64,000 nucleotides of DNA. Origin: Pseudomonas sp. WN033 (GTDB taxonomy: Bacteria; Pseudomonadota; Gammaproteobacteria; Pseudomonadales; Pseudomonadaceae). Under the pieces are notes generated by a model. That model did no database searches. It was not told the DNA's origin and worked only from the letters and a program-made list of their open reading frames with translations. Both the position numbers and the translations under genes were made by a program. Positions 28,646 through 37,622 of this stretch are shown piece after piece (within the stretch, counting starts at the first letter, position 1; every line of letters begins with the position of its first letter). The stretch covers positions 372,001-436,000 of the forward strand of contig NSKG01000004.1 in assembly GCA_002287035.1 (NCBI GenBank), written 5' to 3'.

Positions 28646-29968
28646 ATGCCCAGAACCTTGACTGCGTTTTCCTCGCTATATTTCGCCACGCTGTTGATGC
28701 TGCTTGGCAGTGGCTTGCTTAGTACCTATCTTGGCTTGCGACTGGCCCAGGATGAGGTGAGTGAGTTGTGGATCGGCGTGATGATGACCGGCTACTACCT
28801 GGGACTGGTGCTGGGAGCGTCGGTTGGGCACCGGTTGATCGCTCAGGTTGGGCATATCCGCGCCTTCGTGGCCAGTGCCGGAGTGGTTACTGCATCGGTG
28901 CTGGGGCATGCCCTGACCGGTAGTGTCGAGGTCTGGCTGGGGCTGCGCGTTCTGGTTGGCATGGCGATGATGTGCCAGTACATGGTGCTGGAGAGTTGGC
29001 TCAATGAGCAGTCCGAGTCCCATCAGCGTGGCATGGTGTTCGCCAGTTATATGCTGGTGACCTATCTGGGGCTGGTCTTGGGGCAGGTGGTACTGACAGT
29101 CATGCCGGAACTGGATATCAAGCATCTGCTGTTGGTGGCGATGTGCTTCTCCCTGTGCCTGGTGCCAGTTGCGGTCACCAAGCGTCTGCACCCTGCGCCG
29201 CTTCACCCGGCACCATTGAAGGTCCGGTTATTTGTGCAGCGGATTCCGCAGGCCTTGACCACTGTCGCGGTTGCCGGCTTGCTGCTGGGCGCGTTCTATG
29301 GACTTGCTCCGGTGTTTGCCAGCGGTGTTGGTTTGAGCACCTCGGAAATCGGGGTGTTCATGGCGGTGGCCATTGGTGCCGGTTTATGCGCGCAATGGCC
29401 GGCCGGCTGGTTGTCGGACCGCTTTGAGCGCAGCCGGACCATTCAGTTGAATGCTATTGTGTTGACCGGGGTGGTGTTGATCATTGCTTTGACGGCGGCT
29501 CCTGATTTTGCCTTGCTGGTGCTGACGGCGATGTTTGGGGTGCTGGCCTTTACTCTTTATCCTTTGGCGGTAGCGCTGGCCAACGACCATGTTGAGCAGG
29601 AGGAGCGGGTGCCGCTCTCGGCAATGTTGCTGGTGACCTTCGGTCTGGGTGCCAGTTTTGGGCCTTTGCTGGGTTCGCTGGTCATGAAGCAATGGGGCAT
29701 TGAGATGCTCTATGTTTTTATGGCCTGCTGCAGCATGATTCTGGTGGTCAAGGTCAGACCAGGTACGGTAACGGGTGATCATTTGGTCGAAGAGGCGCCA
29801 GTTCATTTTATGCCGGCTGCCGGTAACGTAGTGAGTTCACCGCTGGCGGCTGCTTTGGACCCGCGGGTTGATGAGCAGATGGTGGTTGAGCAGATGTTGG
29901 ACGATGGTGATGCGCTGGCCGCAATGAGTGAACGGGACGAGGATCAGGCTGATCATCGCCCCGGCTAG
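28646..29968 (+). CDS. MFS transporter
   Basis: Major facilitator superfamily permease of 440 residues with twelve predicted membrane helices and a hydrophilic, acidic C-terminal tail of about 60 residues (DPRVDEQMVVEQMLDDGDAL). It resembles the YcaD-type family (opening LYFATLLMLLGSGLLSTYLGLRL, then SVGHRLIAQVGHIRAF in the 2-3 loop, and WLSDRFERSRT in the 8-9 loop). The substrate is unknown. An ATGGAGGATCG ribosome site precedes the ATG. It converges on flgZ with only 6 bp between the stop codons. Confidence 0.88.
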   Translation: MPRTLTAFSSLYFATLLMLLGSGLLSTYLGLRLAQDEVSELWIGVMMTGYYLGLVLGASVGHRLIAQVGHIRAFVASAGVVTASVLGHALTGSVEVWLGLRVLVGMAMMCQYMVLESWLNEQSESHQRGMVFASYMLVTYLGLVLGQVVLTVMPELDIKHLLLVAMCFSLCLVPVAVTKRLHPAPLHPAPLKVRLFVQRIPQALTTVAVAGLLLGAFYGLAPVFASGVGLSTSEIGVFMAVAIGAGLCAQWPAGWLSDRFERSRTIQLNAIVLTGVVLIIALTAAPDFALLVLTAMFGVLAFTLYPLAVALANDHVEQEERVPLSAMLLVTFGLGASFGPLLGSLVMKQWGIEMLYVFMACCSMILVVKVRPGTVTGDHLVEEAPVHFMPAAGNVVSSPLAAALDPRVDEQMVVEQMLDDGDALAAMSERDEDQADHRPG

Positions 29969-29974
29969 ACAGGG

Positions 29975-30718
29975 TCAGAACAGATCGTCCTTCTCGAAAC
30001 GGCGGGCCTCGCGCTGCAGCTGATTGACGAAGCGGTCGATCTGGCGCTGGATATTGGGGTTGGTCTGCTTGAACTTGATCCCTGCCTGGGTTTCATCCAG
30101 GTTGGCGTCGTAGTGGCAATGACGGATTTCCACGCTCACTGGCATGCGCCCGCTCTCGGGTAACTCCAGGTAGCTGAGATCGAACACTTCGCCTGGTTGC
30201 AGGCGCTCGTGCCAGGCACCGGCAAGGCGGACTTTGCAGCCGGTAGCGGATATGTCGATCAGTTGGCCGGTGGCTTCGTAGCTGCGCTGACTGTGGACCA
30301 GTCCGAGTTTGGTATTAAGCCCGCGGGCTACGGCTGCCCGGAACGCGCCACGTTTCTGGTGGTAGGTCAGTTCAGGCGGCAGGCTGGCTTCAAAGGCCGG
30401 AGCGTCATCAAGCATGACCTGGCGGGCGCTCGGACAGTACCAGCGAATATGTACGCCGTCGCGCCAGGCATCGACCTGAAAGGCTTCCTGCTGGTTCATG
30501 TAGCGGTTGCCTTCCTGGGGGATCAGTTCGTCGATCCATAGGCGGTCATTGTCCAATTGGACGATAAAGCTTTGAAACGCCTGGTGGCGATCATCGAAGC
30601 TGATTTTCAGCGGTTCACGATGCTGCTGCAAACCTTTGAGCAAGGCCAGAATTTCGATGCTCGAACGAATCTCGCGGGGCGGCTGTGGGCCAGCTTCTTC
30701 TTCAAACAGGTTTGACAC
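29975..30718 (-). CDS. flgZ: Flagellar brake protein YcgR/FlgZ (PilZ, c-di-GMP receptor)
   Basis: Binds c-di-GMP and slows the flagellar motor. It is 247 residues with an N-terminal YcgR domain (about 15-110) and a C-terminal PilZ domain (about 118-235). The c-di-GMP signature is complete: RGAFR at 123-127 (RxxxR) and DISATG at 155-160 ((D/N)xSxxG). It follows flgN on the minus strand (66-bp gap), as in P. aeruginosa, where FlgZ acts with the MotCD stator. Confidence 0.93.
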   Translation of the reverse strand: MSNLFEEEAGPQPPREIRSSIEILALLKGLQQHREPLKISFDDRHQAFQSFIVQLDNDRLWIDELIPQEGNRYMNQQEAFQVDAWRDGVHIRWYCPSARQVMLDDAPAFEASLPPELTYHQKRGAFRAAVARGLNTKLGLVHSQRSYEATGQLIDISATGCKVRLAGAWHERLQPGEVFDLSYLELPESGRMPVSVEIRHCHYDANLDETQAGIKFKQTNPNIQRQIDRFVNQLQREARRFEKDDLF

Positions 30719-30784
30719 TTAGGTATCTCGGCTTGAACGACAATCAATCAACTATAACAGGCTGATGGCCTTGTGACAGCTGTC

Positions 30785-31243
30785 TCAGGCCTTGCTCAAT
30801 GGTCGGCCCTGACTGCCATGAATTTGACCCTGGCGATCATACAGGTTGCTACTGGGTTCGCCCTGATTGCGTAGCATGTCGAGCAGGCGCACCGTAACGT
30901 GCTGGTTGTGATGAACCAGCCGGGCATTGCGCTCATTGGCTTCACGGCATTGTTGCAAAGTCTGCAGCAGTTCCCGGTACTGAGCGTGCAGGCCTTCGCC
31001 GTGAGTGTCATGGATATGACGCTCAAGTTCGCCGGCGGCGGCCAGACCCTGGTTCTGGCAGTAGCTGGTGAGTGCGCTGTCCAGTTGGCTCAGTGCTTCT
31101 ATTAAGGGGGCTTTGGCTGCTACCAGGGTGTCGAGCTGCTGTAGGTCGCGGGTGCTGAGAGCGGCCAGTTCCTGGTCCAACAGTTCAATGAATTGACGCC
31201 CGTGCTCAAGAGTACGCTCAATGATGGCGTTAAGGTCTTGCAT
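30785..31243 (-). CDS. flgN: Flagellar export chaperone FlgN
   Basis: Chaperone for the hook-associated proteins FlgK and FlgL in type III flagellar export. The 152-residue, largely helical, Gln/Leu-rich protein starts MQDLNAIIERTLEHGRQFIELL. Similarity between FlgN proteins is low, so the call depends on size, helical pattern and position between flgM and flgZ. It ends QIHGSQGRPLSKA. Confidence 0.88.
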   Translation of the reverse strand: MQDLNAIIERTLEHGRQFIELLDQELAALSTRDLQQLDTLVAAKAPLIEALSQLDSALTSYCQNQGLAAAGELERHIHDTHGEGLHAQYRELLQTLQQCREANERNARLVHHNQHVTVRLLDMLRNQGEPSSNLYDRQGQIHGSQGRPLSKA

Positions 31244-31295
31244 GCGGTGGCTCCTTGGCGCTAGCCGCCACTCGCACAGGGGAGAGTGGCGGGGA

Positions 31296-31622
31296 TCAGT
31301 TTTCCAGGTTCAGCAGCTTGTCGGCAATGCGGGTGCTATCGACGCTGTAATTGCCCTGGGCGATGGCCTGGCGAATCTGGGCGACGCGTTCACTGTCAAC
31401 TTCCGGCAAATCGCGCAGGCGTTCTTCAATAGCCTGCAATTGTTGTGCCTGACTGCTGAGCTTGACTGCAGTGTCAGCTGCCGGCGGGTTGGCCGGAGCC
31501 TTGCTGGCCTGGTCTTTGCTGGCGCTTTCGAGCCCGGCATCGCGCTTACCCGTTGCGGCGCCACTTTGGGCGCTACGGCTGCTGCCGTTGGCATTGTTGG
31601 AAGCGTTGAAGTCAATAACCAT
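31296..31622 (-). CDS. flgM: Anti-sigma-28 factor FlgM
   Basis: Holds FliA (sigma-28) inactive until it is exported through the completed hook-basal body. It is 108 residues with an N-terminal start typical of the family (MVIDFNASNN), a disordered Ala/Ser/Lys-rich middle and a C-terminal FliA-binding helical region (VKLSSQAQQLQAIEERLRDL then VDSERVAQIRQAIAQGNYSV). It is preceded by a good sigma-28 promoter and followed by flgN. Confidence 0.95.
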   Translation of the reverse strand: MVIDFNASNNANGSSRSAQSGAATGKRDAGLESASKDQASKAPANPPAADTAVKLSSQAQQLQAIEERLRDLPEVDSERVAQIRQAIAQGNYSVDSTRIADKLLNLEN

Positions 31623-31661
31623 TCTTTTGTCCTCAGGACCTAATATGTTCTATCAACACCT

Positions 31662-31688
31662 GTAACGGCCGATGTCGGAAAAACTTTA
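31662..31688 (-). promoter_or_regulatory. Sigma-28 (FliA) promoter of flgM
   Basis: Read on the minus strand: TAAAGTTT, exactly 11 bases, then GCCGTTAC. Consensus is TAAAGTTT-N11-GCCGATAA, so the -35 is perfect and the -10 is 6/8. It lies 40 bp before the flgM ATG. Confidence 0.85.
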
Positions 31689-31764
31689 GGAAAAAAACCT
31701 GTGACCGGGCTCACAAAGTGCTGCAGGTTGCTGATGTCACAGTATAACCCAGTCGGTTGGTCGT

Positions 31765-32475
31765 TCACATCGCCACCTGCACCTGCCCAGGGCCCATAAT
31801 ACGGGCGGTGACTACTCTGCCTGAGCGGGTATTGCGGACCCGGATCTGGCTGCCGGTGATGCCGCCTTCCAGGGCTTCGCCGGGCATGCGTACGGCTATC
31901 TGGGCGTTGGCGGCACTGATGACTACCTTGTCGCCACGCCGGACTACTTCATCGAGTTCAAGCTGGCTGGCGCTGATGGCGCTGTCGGTGCTGATCGGGC
32001 GGCGCACGCGCATGCCGACTACCTGGCTCGGGTCGGTGAGGTAGGCGTCTCCCAGTTGGCCTATGTCCCGTTCCAGCAAGGCGATATCCTGATTGCCTAT
32101 CACACTGTGGCGCCCCAGTGGCCGGATCGCCACTACAACGTTCTGGTACAGGCTGACCTGGGCCGGAACAAATAGCCGCCAGCGATTTTCACCTTCGCAA
32201 CTGACGCGCACCGTGACCCGACCGACCGGCGCAGCCGGACTTTCCAGGCTAACGCTGAGGTCTTGGTCGGCACACTGTGGCAGGCGCAGGCGTGGGTCCA
32301 GCCGGCTGACCTGGATTTGATAGCGGGCCTCGCGGGCACTGCGGGCCAGGTGCATTTCTATTTCATCCTCAAGAAATGCAGTGGTCGCGCCGATAAGCTG
32401 ATCAATCAGCGGATTGGCCGAGCTGGCAGCGGAAAAAAATACCGTCAAAGCCATGCACTGTTTGAGAAAACGCAT
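31765..32475 (-). CDS. flgA: Flagellar basal body P-ring formation protein FlgA
   Basis: Periplasmic chaperone for P-ring (FlgI) assembly. From the ATG at 32473-32475 it is 236 residues with a signal peptide (MRFLKQCMALTVFFSAASSA), then the SAF-like C-terminal part with VRRPISTDSAISASQLEL, GDKVVISAANAQIAVRMPGEAL and VRNTRSGRVVTARIMGPGQV. An in-frame start 12 codons upstream is less likely, as AGGTG lies just before this ATG. It is transcribed apart from flgM, under a sigma-54 promoter. Confidence 0.94.
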   Translation of the reverse strand: MRFLKQCMALTVFFSAASSANPLIDQLIGATTAFLEDEIEMHLARSAREARYQIQVSRLDPRLRLPQCADQDLSVSLESPAAPVGRVTVRVSCEGENRWRLFVPAQVSLYQNVVVAIRPLGRHSVIGNQDIALLERDIGQLGDAYLTDPSQVVGMRVRRPISTDSAISASQLELDEVVRRGDKVVISAANAQIAVRMPGEALEGGITGSQIRVRNTRSGRVVTARIMGPGQVQVAM

Positions 32476-32489
32476 ACAATACACCTGGA

Positions 32490-32504
32490 TGGCAAAGGTT
32501 CTGC
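32490..32504 (+). promoter_or_regulatory. Candidate sigma-54 promoter of cheV-cheR
   Basis: TGGCAA-AGGTT-CTGC keeps the essential -24 GG and -12 GC with correct spacing. It is 88 bp before cheV and faces away from the flgA promoter. Confidence 0.5.
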
Positions 32505-32534
32505 CTGTCAAGTTGTTGGCATTGTGTTGAATCC

Positions 32535-32550
32535 AGCAAGAAACGTGCCG
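32535..32550 (-). promoter_or_regulatory. Sigma-54 promoter of flgA
   Basis: Minus-strand CGGCAC-GTTTC-TTGCT, nearly identical to TGGCAC-N5-TTGCW with correct GG/GC spacing. It lies 60 bp upstream of flgA. In P. aeruginosa flgA is FleQ/RpoN dependent. Confidence 0.85.
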
Positions 32551-32591
32551 TTCTGCTTACCGTGACCCATAATGTCTATAAGGAGTTGCTC

Positions 32592-33533
32592 ATGGCTGGC
32601 GTGATGGATTCGGTCAATCAGCGTACTCAGTTGGTTGGCCAGAATCGCCTGGAGCTCTTGCTGTTCCGGTTGGCGGGCAACCAGCTTTACGGCATCAATG
32701 TGTTCAAGGTCAAAGAGGTGCTGCAATGCCCCAAGCTGACCTTGATGCCCAAACTCAACCCGGTGGTTCGTGGGGTTGCGCACATCCGTGGTGGGACGCT
32801 GCCGATTCTCGATTTGAACAAGGCAACTGGTGGTCCAGGGCTGAGCAGCCTGGACAATACCTTTGTGATCATTACCGAATACAACACCAAGGTTCAGGGT
32901 TTTCTGGTGCGCTCGGTCGAGCGGATCGTCAACATGAATTGGTCGGAGATTCATCCGCCGCCACGCGGAACCGGACGTGAGCACTACCTGACGGCGGTGA
33001 CGCGGGTTGATGATCAGATGGTCGAGATCATCGACGTCGAGAAGGTGCTGGCTGAGGTGGTGCCGGTCAATGAGCAACTGTCGCAGGGGCTGGTTGACGA
33101 GCAGACACAGGCTGAAGCAGTGTCGCGCAAGGTCCTGATCGTTGATGATTCTTCGGTCGCGCGCAAGCAGGTCAAGCGTTGTCTGGAAGAGGTCGGGGTT
33201 GAGGTGATTGCGCTCAACGACGGCAAGCAGGCCCTGGACTGGCTCAGGGCGTTGGCCGATAGTGGCGAGGCTGTTTCCAGCCATCTGCTGATGATGGTTT
33301 CGGATATCGAAATGCCGGAAATGGATGGTTACACCCTGACTGCCGAGATTCGCAATGATTCGCGTCTCAATGGTTTGCATGTGATGCTGCATACCTCCTT
33401 GTCAGGGGTGTTCAACCAGGCCATGGTGAAGAAAGTTGGCGCGGATGATTTCCTGGCCAAATTCAAGCCGGATGAGCTGGCTGGCCGGGTGGTCGCCAGG
33501 TTGCATGCCCTGAGGGGAGAGGCGGGTGCCTGA
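32592..33533 (+). CDS. cheV: Chemotaxis coupling protein CheV
   Basis: CheW-receiver hybrid that couples receptors to CheA and can be phosphorylated for adaptation. From the ATG at 32592 (AAGGAG ribosome site) it is 313 residues. The CheW domain (about 15-160) has GVAHIRGGTLPILDLNKATG, and the receiver domain (about 180-305) has VLIVDDSSVARKQV, the phospho-acceptor Asp238 in SDIEMPEMDG and the conserved Lys of LAKFKPDEL. It is divergent from flgA and followed by cheR. Confidence 0.95.
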   Translation: MAGVMDSVNQRTQLVGQNRLELLLFRLAGNQLYGINVFKVKEVLQCPKLTLMPKLNPVVRGVAHIRGGTLPILDLNKATGGPGLSSLDNTFVIITEYNTKVQGFLVRSVERIVNMNWSEIHPPPRGTGREHYLTAVTRVDDQMVEIIDVEKVLAEVVPVNEQLSQGLVDEQTQAEAVSRKVLIVDDSSVARKQVKRCLEEVGVEVIALNDGKQALDWLRALADSGEAVSSHLLMMVSDIEMPEMDGYTLTAEIRNDSRLNGLHVMLHTSLSGVFNQAMVKKVGADDFLAKFKPDELAGRVVARLHALRGEAGA

Positions 33534-33566
33534 GAGTGGATTTGAATTGATTATGGGGCAAGCTGC

Positions 33567-34394
33567 GTGACGTCATCCAATCAGGATTTTCAGGTGTTCC
33601 GGGAGTTTCTGGAAAAGGCCTGCGGCATTGTGTTGGGAGACAACAAGCAGTACCTGGTGGCCAGCCGGCTCAATCGGTTGATGGATCAGGAAGGCATCAA
33701 GAGTCTCGGTGAACTGGTCAAGCGGATTCAGTTCCAGCCGCGTGGCGGCTTGCGTGAGGCGGTCATTGATGCCATGACCACCAATGAAACCCTCTGGTTT
33801 CGCGATGTCTACCCCTTCGAAGTGCTCAAGAACCGGTTGATTCCTGAGTTCATTCGGGATAATCCCGGCCAGCGTTTGCGGATCTGGTCGGCGGCCTGTT
33901 CTTCGGGGCAGGAGCCGTATTCGCTGAGTATGGCGATCGATGAGTTCGAGCGCGCCAATCTGGGTCAGTTGCGCGGTGGTGCCCAGATCGTTGCTACCGA
34001 TCTGTCGGGTGGAATTCTCAATGCGGCAAAGGGTGCCGAATACGACAGTCTGTCGGTTGCCCGGGGCTTGTCCCAGGACCGTCTCAATCGCTTTTTCGAC
34101 CCTCTTGGGCCGGGGCGCTGGGCGGTCAAGCCGGCGATTCGCAATCGGGTTGAGTTTCGGGCCATGAACTTACTCGACAGTTACGCCATGCTCGGCAAGT
34201 TCGATATCGTCTTCTGCCGCAATGTGCTGATCTACTTCTCGGCGGAAGTGAAGAAGGACATCCTGCGACGTATGCATGCCACGCTCAAGCCGGGTGGGTA
34301 CCTGATGCTGGGGGCTTCCGAGGCGCTCAATGGTTTGCCTGAGCTGTACCAGATGGTGCAGTGCAGTCCGGGGATTGTTTACAAGGTCAAGTAG
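33567..34394 (+). CDS. cheR: Chemotaxis protein methyltransferase CheR
   Basis: Methylates receptor glutamates with S-adenosylmethionine. It is 275 residues with a start at GTG 33567 (MTSSNQDFQVFREFLEKACG). The N-terminal helical domain is followed by the methyltransferase domain with IWSAACSSGQEPYSLSMAI, the IVATDLSGGIL acidic loop and FDIVFCRNVLIYF. No C-terminal pentapeptide-binding extension is seen. It lies 33 bp after cheV. The order flgA / cheV-cheR / flgB is the pseudomonad one. Confidence 0.95.
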   Translation: MTSSNQDFQVFREFLEKACGIVLGDNKQYLVASRLNRLMDQEGIKSLGELVKRIQFQPRGGLREAVIDAMTTNETLWFRDVYPFEVLKNRLIPEFIRDNPGQRLRIWSAACSSGQEPYSLSMAIDEFERANLGQLRGGAQIVATDLSGGILNAAKGAEYDSLSVARGLSQDRLNRFFDPLGPGRWAVKPAIRNRVEFRAMNLLDSYAMLGKFDIVFCRNVLIYFSAEVKKDILRRMHATLKPGGYLMLGASEALNGLPELYQMVQCSPGIVYKVK

Positions 34395-34418
34395 GGTTCT
34401 CTGATTCTGTTGATTCTG

Positions 34419-34443
34419 ATTGCCGCCCGCCCTGGGCGGCAAT
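34419..34443 (+). terminator. Hairpin terminator after cheR
   Basis: Perfect 10-bp stem ATTGCCGCCC / GGGCGGCAAT with a 5-base loop. The following TTGCCTTTTGCC is only weakly T-rich. Confidence 0.65.
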
Positions 34444-34560
34444 TTGCCTTTTGCCTTTGCCGCTTTTTGCCGTTGCCAGCTTTGCCGCTTGCCGGTCAAG
34501 TCTTGCCGCATGGCGTTCTTTTTCTCTTCTATCCCCCTGAAAATAAAGGGCTTGGTGTTT

Positions 34561-34575
34561 TGGCACGGGCTTTGC
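34561..34575 (+). promoter_or_regulatory. Sigma-54 promoter of the flgBCDE operon
   Basis: TGGCAC-GGGCT-TTGC is an exact match to the -24/-12 consensus, 55 bp before flgB. In P. aeruginosa this operon is RpoN/FleR dependent. Confidence 0.93.
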
Positions 34576-34629
34576 TTTTGAGCTCCTGAAAGTTATCGGT
34601 CGGCTAGCAGCCGGAGTGGGAGTGTCACT

Positions 34630-35034
34630 ATGAGCCTGAGTTTTGAGCGTGCCCTGGGGCTGCATGAGCAAGCGCTAAAGTTTCGTGCCGAGCGTTCATC
34701 CGTGTTGGCCAACAATATCGCCAACGCCGAAACCCCGAACTACAAGGCTCGCGACCTGGAATTCGCCAGTGTGCTGGAGGCTCAACAACAGGGTGGTGCC
34801 CAGCGCTTTCAGGCCAATCAGACCCACGCCCGGCATATCGCTGCCGAAAGCCTGATTGATCAGGCGGCGGGGCTGCGCTACCGCGTGCCGCTGCAGCCAG
34901 CCGTCGATGGCAATACCGTGGATACTCAGGTCGAGCAGGCCAAGTTCGCCGAGAATGCCATTCAGTTCCAGGCCAGCTTCACCTTCCTCGACAGCAAGTT
35001 CAAAGGGCTGATGACCGCCCTGCGTGGAGAATAA
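34630..35034 (+). CDS. flgB: Flagellar proximal rod protein FlgB
   Basis: Forms the proximal rod of the basal body. It is 134 residues with the rod-family N-terminal signature ERSSVLANNIANAETPNYKARDLEF and the Asn-rich, coiled C-terminal KFAENAIQFQASFTFLDSKF. First gene after the sigma-54 promoter. It is followed by flgC after 2 bp. Confidence 0.96.
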   Translation: MSLSFERALGLHEQALKFRAERSSVLANNIANAETPNYKARDLEFASVLEAQQQGGAQRFQANQTHARHIAAESLIDQAAGLRYRVPLQPAVDGNTVDTQVEQAKFAENAIQFQASFTFLDSKFKGLMTALRGE

Positions 35035-35036
35035 CC

Positions 35037-35477
35037 ATGTCCCTGACCCAGATCTTCAATATTGCCGGTTCCGGCATGAGCGCCCAGTCGTTGCGGCTTA
35101 ATACCGTGGCCAGCAACATCGCCAATGCTGAAACAGTGTCCAGCAGTATCGATCAGACTTATCGGGCCCGGCATCCGGTGTTCGCCACTGTATTTAACAG
35201 TCAGCAGAGCCTTGGGCCGTCGCTGTTCGCGCCTGAAAGCGAGCCGGGGCAGGGCGTACAGGTGTTGGGCATCGTCGAATCGGATGCCGAGCTACAGGCT
35301 CGCTATGAGCCTGATCACCCGATGGCCAATGAGGACGGGTATGTGTACTACCCGAACGTCAATGTGGTCGAGGAAATGGCCAACATGATGGCTTCATCAA
35401 GGGCCTACCAGACCAACGTGGAAATCATGAATACCACCAAGACCATGCTGCAGCGCGTGCTGACGCTGGGGCAGTGA
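35037..35477 (+). CDS. flgC: Flagellar proximal rod protein FlgC
   Basis: Second proximal rod component. The 146 residues begin MSLTQIFNIAGSGMSAQSLRL, with the rod motif NTVASNIANAETVSS and the typical C-terminus VNVVEEMANMMASSRAYQTNVEIMNTTKTML. It is placed between flgB and flgD on one transcript. Confidence 0.97.
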   Translation: MSLTQIFNIAGSGMSAQSLRLNTVASNIANAETVSSSIDQTYRARHPVFATVFNSQQSLGPSLFAPESEPGQGVQVLGIVESDAELQARYEPDHPMANEDGYVYYPNVNVVEEMANMMASSRAYQTNVEIMNTTKTMLQRVLTLGQ

Positions 35478-35494
35478 TAAGGAAGCCTTGAATC

Positions 35495-36172
35495 ATGTAC
35501 ACCAATAATGTCGGTGCCGGCGCCCTGGACAACTACCAGATCGACAATGAGCGCTTCAACAAGGGTGGCGAGCTGGGTAAGGACGAGTTCCTGAAACTGC
35601 TGGTGGTTCAGCTCAATAATCAGGACCCGCTATCGCCTCAGGAAAACGGTGAGTTCATTGCCCAGTTGGCTCAGTTCAGTACGGTGGAGGGTATCGGCAA
35701 TCTGAATGACAGCATGGAAGCGATCATGAGCGGTTTCCAATCGTCCCAGGCGCTGCAGGCATCCTCGCTGGTTGGGCGCACGGTGATCGTGCCGACTGAC
35801 AAGGCAATTGTCGATACTGCTGAAGGAATCAAGGGCGATGTGGTTTTGCCGCAGTCCAGTAGCAACGTGTTTGTAGGTATCTATGACGAGGCAGGCACTC
35901 TGGTGCAACGGATCAACCTTGGCAGTCAGCAGTCTGGTTTGGTGGCGTTCGAGTGGGATGGCACTGACAGTGACGGCAATGTTTTGCCGCCCGGCAAATA
36001 TAGCTTCAAGGCTGAAGCTGGCATCGAGGGTGAAAACCAGCAACTGATTACTCTGCTGCCGGCCAATGTCGACAGCGTATCGCTACCGGGCACGCCGGGT
36101 GGCGACCTGATTCTCAATGTGGCAGGCCTTGGCAGTATCGGCTTGTCGCAAGTTCAGATCATTGGCAAGTAA
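35495..36172 (+). CDS. flgD: Flagellar hook cap / assembly protein FlgD
   Basis: Cap that directs hook subunit polymerisation and is removed when the hook is complete. It is 225 residues with the N-terminal LGKDEFLKLLVVQLNNQDPL and FIAQLAQFSTVEGI that define FlgD, and a C-terminal FlgD-Ig/tudor-like fold (FEWDGTDSDGNVLPPGKYSF). It lies between flgC and flgE. Confidence 0.96.
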   Translation: MYTNNVGAGALDNYQIDNERFNKGGELGKDEFLKLLVVQLNNQDPLSPQENGEFIAQLAQFSTVEGIGNLNDSMEAIMSGFQSSQALQASSLVGRTVIVPTDKAIVDTAEGIKGDVVLPQSSSNVFVGIYDEAGTLVQRINLGSQQSGLVAFEWDGTDSDGNVLPPGKYSFKAEAGIEGENQQLITLLPANVDSVSLPGTPGGDLILNVAGLGSIGLSQVQIIGK

Positions 36173-36208
36173 CGTCGTCTGTGACGTATTGATACAAGGA
36201 ACCAGATC

Positions 36209-37606
36209 ATGTCTTTCAATATCGGTTTGAGTGGTATCCGGGCGGCGTCGGCCGACCTGAATGTTACCGGTAATAACATCGCCAATGCTGGTACCGTTGG
36301 TTTCAAGCAGTCGCGTGCCGAGTTTGCCGATGTCTATGCCGCCTCGGTGCTGGGTACCGGGCGCAATCCGCAGGGCAGTGGTGTACTGTTGAGCAACGTG
36401 GCCCAGCAGTTTACACAGGGCAATGTCAACTTCACCCAGAACACCCTGGATCTGGCGATCAACGGCAATGGCTTTTTTGTCACCAGCAACAATGGGGCGA
36501 TCAGCTATACCCGTGCCGGCTATTTCGGGACTGACCGTGAAGGTAACATCGTCAACAACTTCGGTGAGCGCTTGCAGGGCTATGGGGTCAATCCGGTCAC
36601 CGGGCAGATCAACCAGGGCGTGCGGACCGATCTGCGGATCGATACCCGGGCCGCCGAGCCGAATGCCACCACCGAGATTCGCTCAACCCTCAATCTGAAT
36701 TCGACCAATGTGCGCCCAGCTCTGTGGCAGGAAGCCTATGACCAGGCCTATGCTGCCTCGATTGCTGGTGCGGCTGATCCGGATAACCCGACCGCTGGTG
36801 AGATCGCTGCCGCCGAAGCGGCTGGTCTGGCTGCCGCTGAGGGCTCTTTCGATCCGACCGACTCGACTTCCTATAACAGTTCGACGTCGGTGGATGTCTA
36901 TGACAGCCTGGGCAACTCGCATGTGCTGACCAAGTACTTCGTCAAGACCGATGCCAATACCTGGGAGATGATCGTGCTGGTCGATGGTCGCGACCCACAA
37001 ACCGGGGTGCTGGCTTCTGACCCGGCTTATGCGCCTTCGGCTGGTGCGCGTTTTGATGTCAACTTCAACAATGCCGGGCAAATGACCACGGCCCAGCCGT
37101 TCAACCTGTCCGGCTGGGTGCCGCTGGACGCCAACGGTCAACCCACCGGTGCCACTTCGCCGGTCGCTCAGTTGGCGATCAATCTGACGGGTTCGACCCA
37201 GTATGCATCGACCTTCGGGGTCAACTCGGTGGTGCAGGACGGCTTTACCACTGGTGAGCTGGCTGGTCTGGAAATTGACGACACCGGGGTGATCTTCGCG
37301 CGTTACACCAATGGTCAGACCCGGGTTCAGGGGCAGCTCGTTCTGGCGACCTTCGCTAACCAGCAGGGGCTGACGCCGCTGGGCAAGACCGCCTGGGCGC
37401 AGTCGTTCACCTCTGGTGAGCCGGTAATCGGGACGCCGGGATCGAGCACGCTCGGGGTGGTTCAGTCGGGAGCGCTTGAGGATTCCAATGTTGAGCTGTC
37501 TGACCAGCTGGTTAATCTGATCGTAGCCCAGCGCAACTATCAGGCTAACGCCAAGACCATCCAAACCGAGGATGCGGTGACCCAGACTATCATCAATATG
37601 CGTTGA
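36209..37606 (+). CDS. flgE: Flagellar hook protein FlgE
   Basis: Builds the curved hook. The protein has 465 residues: an N-terminal rod/hook motif (MSFNIGLSGIRAASADLNVT then NIANAGTVGFKQSR), DLAINGNGFFVTS, a long variable middle (about 150-330, rich in Ala, Thr, Asp) that forms outer domains, and the C-terminal QLVNLIVAQRNYQANAKTI. It ends the first hook operon. A 17-bp stem terminator follows. Confidence 0.97.
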   Translation: MSFNIGLSGIRAASADLNVTGNNIANAGTVGFKQSRAEFADVYAASVLGTGRNPQGSGVLLSNVAQQFTQGNVNFTQNTLDLAINGNGFFVTSNNGAISYTRAGYFGTDREGNIVNNFGERLQGYGVNPVTGQINQGVRTDLRIDTRAAEPNATTEIRSTLNLNSTNVRPALWQEAYDQAYAASIAGAADPDNPTAGEIAAAEAAGLAAAEGSFDPTDSTSYNSSTSVDVYDSLGNSHVLTKYFVKTDANTWEMIVLVDGRDPQTGVLASDPAYAPSAGARFDVNFNNAGQMTTAQPFNLSGWVPLDANGQPTGATSPVAQLAINLTGSTQYASTFGVNSVVQDGFTTGELAGLEIDDTGVIFARYTNGQTRVQGQLVLATFANQQGLTPLGKTAWAQSFTSGEPVIGTPGSSTLGVVQSGALEDSNVELSDQLVNLIVAQRNYQANAKTIQTEDAVTQTIINMR

Positions 37607-37622
37607 TACTTGCTTGCCCCTG

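Noticed and set aside
32506-32534. TGGCATTGTGTTGAA as a sigma-54 site for cheV
   Set aside because: It lacks the essential -12 GC at the right distance. The TGGCAA-N5-CTGC site at 32490 is better.
34441-34530. Repeated TTGCC/TTTGCCG words after cheR
   Set aside because: Irregular short repeats without constant unit length or dyads. Not a CRISPR or REP element as far as can be seen; perhaps simply pyrimidine-rich spacer before the sigma-54 promoter.
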